Positions 61,548-64,000 of a stretch of 64,000 nucleotides of DNA are shown one piece after another (within the stretch, counting starts at the first letter, position 1; every line of letters starts with the position of its first letter). The stretch is from Tenacibaculum finnmarkense (GTDB lineage: Bacteria; Bacteroidota; Bacteroidia; Flavobacteriales; Flavobacteriaceae). The notes beneath the pieces are model-generated. The model made no database searches. It worked only from the letters and a program-made list of their open reading frames with translations, and was not told the DNA's origin. The stretch covers positions 146,614 to 210,613 of the forward strand of contig NZ_OENA01000023.1 in NCBI RefSeq assembly GCF_900239185.1, in the 5' to 3' direction. The position numbers and the translations under genes are program-made.

Positions 61548-64000
61548 TTATTCTAAGATAATTTTCTTTGTGATTTTTTTTGAATTAGAAATTACTTCTA
61601 CAATATAAACACCTTTTGCCATTTTAGGTAATTCAATTACCCTAACGCCTGTTACTTTAAATTGTTTGCTAATTACTTTTTCACCTAACATTGAATATAC
61701 ATTTAACGATGCATTTTCCGATTGTAAACCTGTAATCGTTACACTATTATTAGCCGATTTATAAATACTTACATCTTGTAAGTTTTGCTCAATAGTTACA
61801 TTTTCTAAATCTTTAGAAGTAGTATGAATATAGAATTGACCAGTACCTTTAGCTGCGTTTTCTAAAACAACTTTATATCCTTTGTTAGATATATTTGTAA
61901 AAGTATTCGCTACTCTATCTTCTAAATAGATATTAATACCTTCAGGAAGGTTTTTAGCATTTACAGAAAATGTTACTTCTTTACCAGCTTCAGCAGTAAT
62001 TCCTACAGGAACAACCATTGCTTCCATATTAGTACTAGGTAACGATTGTATTGCTAATTTATTTCCTTTATTTTCGGTAATTAACTCCGTAAATACTTCT
62101 AGTTTCGATGCTTTAACTCCTCCAAACATTTTAGAATCGTATCCATTATCAAAACCAGTCGTTTTATTCGCTATATAAAAAACTTTTGTTGATTTTTTAC
62201 TCGCTTCGTTTTCTACAAATAATTCAAAAGATTGTCTAGGTGATTCTCTTTTGAAAGTATCTGATGCTTGATGACTTTGATTTGATTTCGCAAAAATAAT
62301 GTCACCATCAGCAACTGCCTCAACAAAGAAACCTTGTCCTGGCGATATTTCAATAGGCGTTGTTGCATTGTATGTTACATATTCAGACCCTTCCCATACC
62401 CAGATAGTTTGTTCTGTAATTAAATCTCTATTTGCAAGACCAAAATCTTTAGAATTAACGTAAGCCATAAATGGGTTACCAACTAAATTAAAATTAGTTC
62501 TAGCCCCTAAAGTTATTGGCTGATTAACATCTGAAATATTTGCTATTCCTGTAACTGAAAAATCACCAATATTTGCTAATTTTATTGAAATACCAAGTCC
62601 TAAAGGCATTGTTCCAGTTTTAGCTGAAGTTGCATAATCCCAAGGTAAACCTGTAGCATTTGAATATACTCCAATACCAATATTACCACCAGTTCCTATA
62701 GCAAGTGTATTATTCGCAATAATACCTTCATAAGTTGCATCTGCAACAGGTGATGATACTAAATGCCAATTTCCAGCAGGTAAGTTTCTTTTGAAAGTTA
62801 CAGGACCTGTTACGGTCGCTTGAGGTATAAAAGAAGCTCCTGATTCAACCGTTAATGATTTAACAGTTAATGCTGAACTTGTTGTTGGGTAATGAGTTAA
62901 ACCAGTTGGTATTACAATATTTGAAGTAGCTAACGGAACTGTGTTTGTACTCCAGTTAGAAACATCATTCCAATCATTACTTGTACCATTCCAAGTAATA
63001 GGCATTGATGATACTGCTGCGTCTACAATTAATTGTAATGCTGCTGCATCGGTAGGTGCAGGACTTGCTGCTGCTACTGCTGTTTGAATTGCTGCTATTT
63101 CAGCAACACTTAAACCGGTGTTTGTTACTCCTGCGGCTGTTAATTCAGCTTCTGTTAAAGTTCCATTTCCTGCTGATGTTACTGCTGCTAATACTGCTGT
63201 AGTTTCTGCTGCTAATTCAGTTACTGCTGCGTCTACAATTAATTGTAATGCTGCTGCATCGGTAGGTGCAGGACTTGCTGCTATTTCAGTTGCACTTAAA
63301 CCGGTGTTTGTTACTCCTGCTGTCGTTAATTCAGCTTCTGTTAAAGTTCCATTTCCTGCTGATGTTACTGCTGCTAATACTGCTGCAGTTTCTGCTGCTA
63401 ATTCAGTTACTGCTGCGTCTACAATTAATTGTAATGCTGCTGCATCGGTAGGTGCAGGACTTGCTGCTGCTACTGCTGTTTGAATTGCTGCTATTTCAGC
63501 AACACTTAAACCGGTGTTTGTTACTCCTGCTGTCGTTAATTCAGCTTCTGTTAAAGTTCCATTTCCTGCTGATGTTACTGCTGCTAATACTGCTGTAGTT
63601 TCTGCTGCTAATTCAGTTAATGCTGCGTCTACAATTAATTGTAATGCTGCTGCATCGGTAGGTGCAGGACTTGCTGCGGCTACTGCTGTTTGAATCGCTG
63701 CTATTTCAGTTGCACTTAAACCTGTATTTGTAACTCCTGCGGCTGTTAATTCAACGGCTGTTAAAGTTCCATTTCCTGCTGATGTTACTGCTGCTAATAC
63801 TGCTGCAGTTTCAGTTACTAATTCAGTTAATGCTCCGTCTACAATTAATTGTAATGCTGCTGCATCGGTAGGTGCAGGACTTGCTGCGGCTACTGCTGTT
63901 TGAATTGCTGCTATTTCAGTTGCACTTAAACCGGTGTTTGTTACTCCTGCTGTCGTTAATTCAGCTTCTGTTAAAGTTCCATTTCCTGCTGATGTTACTG
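61548..64000 (-). CDS. Large T9SS-secreted surface protein with 70-residue tandem repeats (5' partial)
   Basis: The minus-strand frame is open from 61548 to the end of the window (at least 817 residues), so the N-terminus lies beyond. From 63006 outward it encodes tandem 70-residue repeats (SAGNGTLTEAELTAAGVTNT, GLSVAEIAAIQTAVAAASP, TDAAALQLIVDAAV). After them come a beta-rich region (TWNGTSNDWNDVSNWST, AGNWHLVSSPVAD) and the T9SS type A sorting domain (NVYSMLGEKVISKQF, GVYIVEVISNSKKITKKIILE). It should be exported across the outer membrane and anchored or released. ATG 63005 is not the start, because the frame continues upstream without a stop. Confidence 0.88.
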   Translation of the reverse strand, partial: VTSAGNGTLTEAELTTAGVTNTGLSATEIAAIQTAVAAASPAPTDAAALQLIVDGALTELVTETAAVLAAVTSAGNGTLTAVELTAAGVTNTGLSATEIAAIQTAVAAASPAPTDAAALQLIVDAALTELAAETTAVLAAVTSAGNGTLTEAELTTAGVTNTGLSVAEIAAIQTAVAAASPAPTDAAALQLIVDAAVTELAAETAAVLAAVTSAGNGTLTEAELTTAGVTNTGLSATEIAASPAPTDAAALQLIVDAAVTELAAETTAVLAAVTSAGNGTLTEAELTAAGVTNTGLSVAEIAAIQTAVAAASPAPTDAAALQLIVDAAVSSMPITWNGTSNDWNDVSNWSTNTVPLATSNIVIPTGLTHYPTTSSALTVKSLTVESGASFIPQATVTGPVTFKRNLPAGNWHLVSSPVADATYEGIIANNTLAIGTGGNIGIGVYSNATGLPWDYATSAKTGTMPLGLGISIKLANIGDFSVTGIANISDVNQPITLGARTNFNLVGNPFMAYVNSKDFGLANRDLITEQTIWVWEGSEYVTYNATTPIEISPGQGFFVEAVADGDIIFAKSNQSHQASDTFKRESPRQSFELFVENEASKKSTKVFYIANKTTGFDNGYDSKMFGGVKASKLEVFTELITENKGNKLAIQSLPSTNMEAMVVPVGITAEAGKEVTFSVNAKNLPEGINIYLEDRVANTFTNISNKGYKVVLENAAKGTGQFYIHTTSKDLENVTIEQNLQDVSIYKSANNSVTITGLQSENASLNVYSMLGEKVISKQFKVTGVRVIELPKMAKGVYIVEVISNSKKITKKIILE
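63010..64000. repeat. Tandem 210-bp repeats inside the surface-protein gene
   Basis: The segment GTCTACAATTAATTGTAATG recurs at 63021, 63231, 63417, 63627 and 63837: spacings 210, 186, 210 and 210 bp, all multiples of 3. The 186-bp unit lacks 24 bp (8 codons). Units differ by only a few bases, and the array continues past 64000. It is clearly richer in G and C than its surroundings. Confidence 0.95.

Noticed and set aside
63118..63483. 121-residue Ala/Val-rich frame on the plus strand
   Set aside because: It is the antisense image of the tandem repeats of the T9SS protein; repetitive DNA leaves several frames open.
63010..64000. Possible CRISPR array from the regular repeats
   Set aside because: Units are 210 bp, nearly identical throughout with no variable spacers, in frame with a coding sequence.

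Overview
The window is chromosomal DNA of a marine-type flavobacterium (phylum Bacteroidota, family Flavobacteriaceae; Tenacibaculum, Polaribacter and their relatives are the closest fit I can suggest from memory). The evidence is AT-rich DNA, start codons without Shine-Dalgarno sequences, Bacteroidota-type -7 boxes (TAnnTTTG), a SusC/SusD pair, a GLPGLI protein, a type IX secretion (T9SS) sorting domain, and flavobacterial small-protein families. No prophage, complete insertion sequence, integron or CRISPR array is visible.

Layout. 1-1.7 kb: 3' part of a fused alpha/beta E1 2-oxoacid dehydrogenase. 1.7-5.7 kb: an SH3-like lipoprotein, then an NAD-salvage block (Prs-like protein, nicotinamide phosphoribosyltransferase, NrtR regulator) with a strong operator candidate. 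5.9-10.1 kb: nitroreductase, sodium/solute symporter, a 53-residue basic protein and a stand-alone OLD-family nuclease. 10.3-13 kb: thioredoxin/peroxiredoxin block and an NtrC-type regulator without a DNA-binding helix-turn-helix. 13.5-17.4 kb: TonB-dependent receptor, GLPGLI protein and a small exported Cys-containing protein. 17.8-21 kb: MscS channel and an ABC exporter. 21.1-27.1 kb: a MarR-controlled fatty-acid beta-oxidation operon (FadN, FadA, FadE types). 27.5-33.6 kb: an orphan 419-residue protein, purM, and divergent type III and type II glutamine synthetases. 34-38 kb: Ca/Na antiporter, SPFH protein, small proteins and tRNA-Arg(ACG). 38.4-43.2 kb: a compact minus-strand operon (Dpp-type permease, three tandem thioredoxin-fold lipoproteins, tpiA, prmA, clpS, orphan). 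43.3-50 kb: pyrF, the SusC/SusD pair, and a LytTR response regulator broken by one extra T in a T8 run. 50.3-56.4 kb: DUF4197, DUF5522 and DUF4136 small proteins, hutU-hutH and a divergent LysR regulator. 56.5-60.9 kb: a small HExxH membrane protein, fused acyl-CoA mutase IcmF and an orphan. 61.3-64 kb: a 59-residue exported-looking protein and the C-terminal part of a large T9SS surface protein with 70-residue tandem repeats running off the window.

The metabolic theme is catabolism of amino acids and fatty acids (branched-chain or other 2-oxoacid dehydrogenase, histidine degradation, beta-oxidation, acyl-CoA mutase), glutamine synthesis and NAD salvage, together with outer-membrane nutrient capture. 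Structure outside genes includes a dispersed palindromic repeat family (about five copies, core CTGAAATAAATTCAG), a second repeated hairpin (two copies), a compound palindromic element at 33.6-33.9 kb, and several clear operators. The strongest leads are the Prs-like/NAMPT/NrtR block, the poly-T frameshift in the LytTR regulator, the three diverging thioredoxin-fold lipoproteins and the tandem-repeat surface protein.
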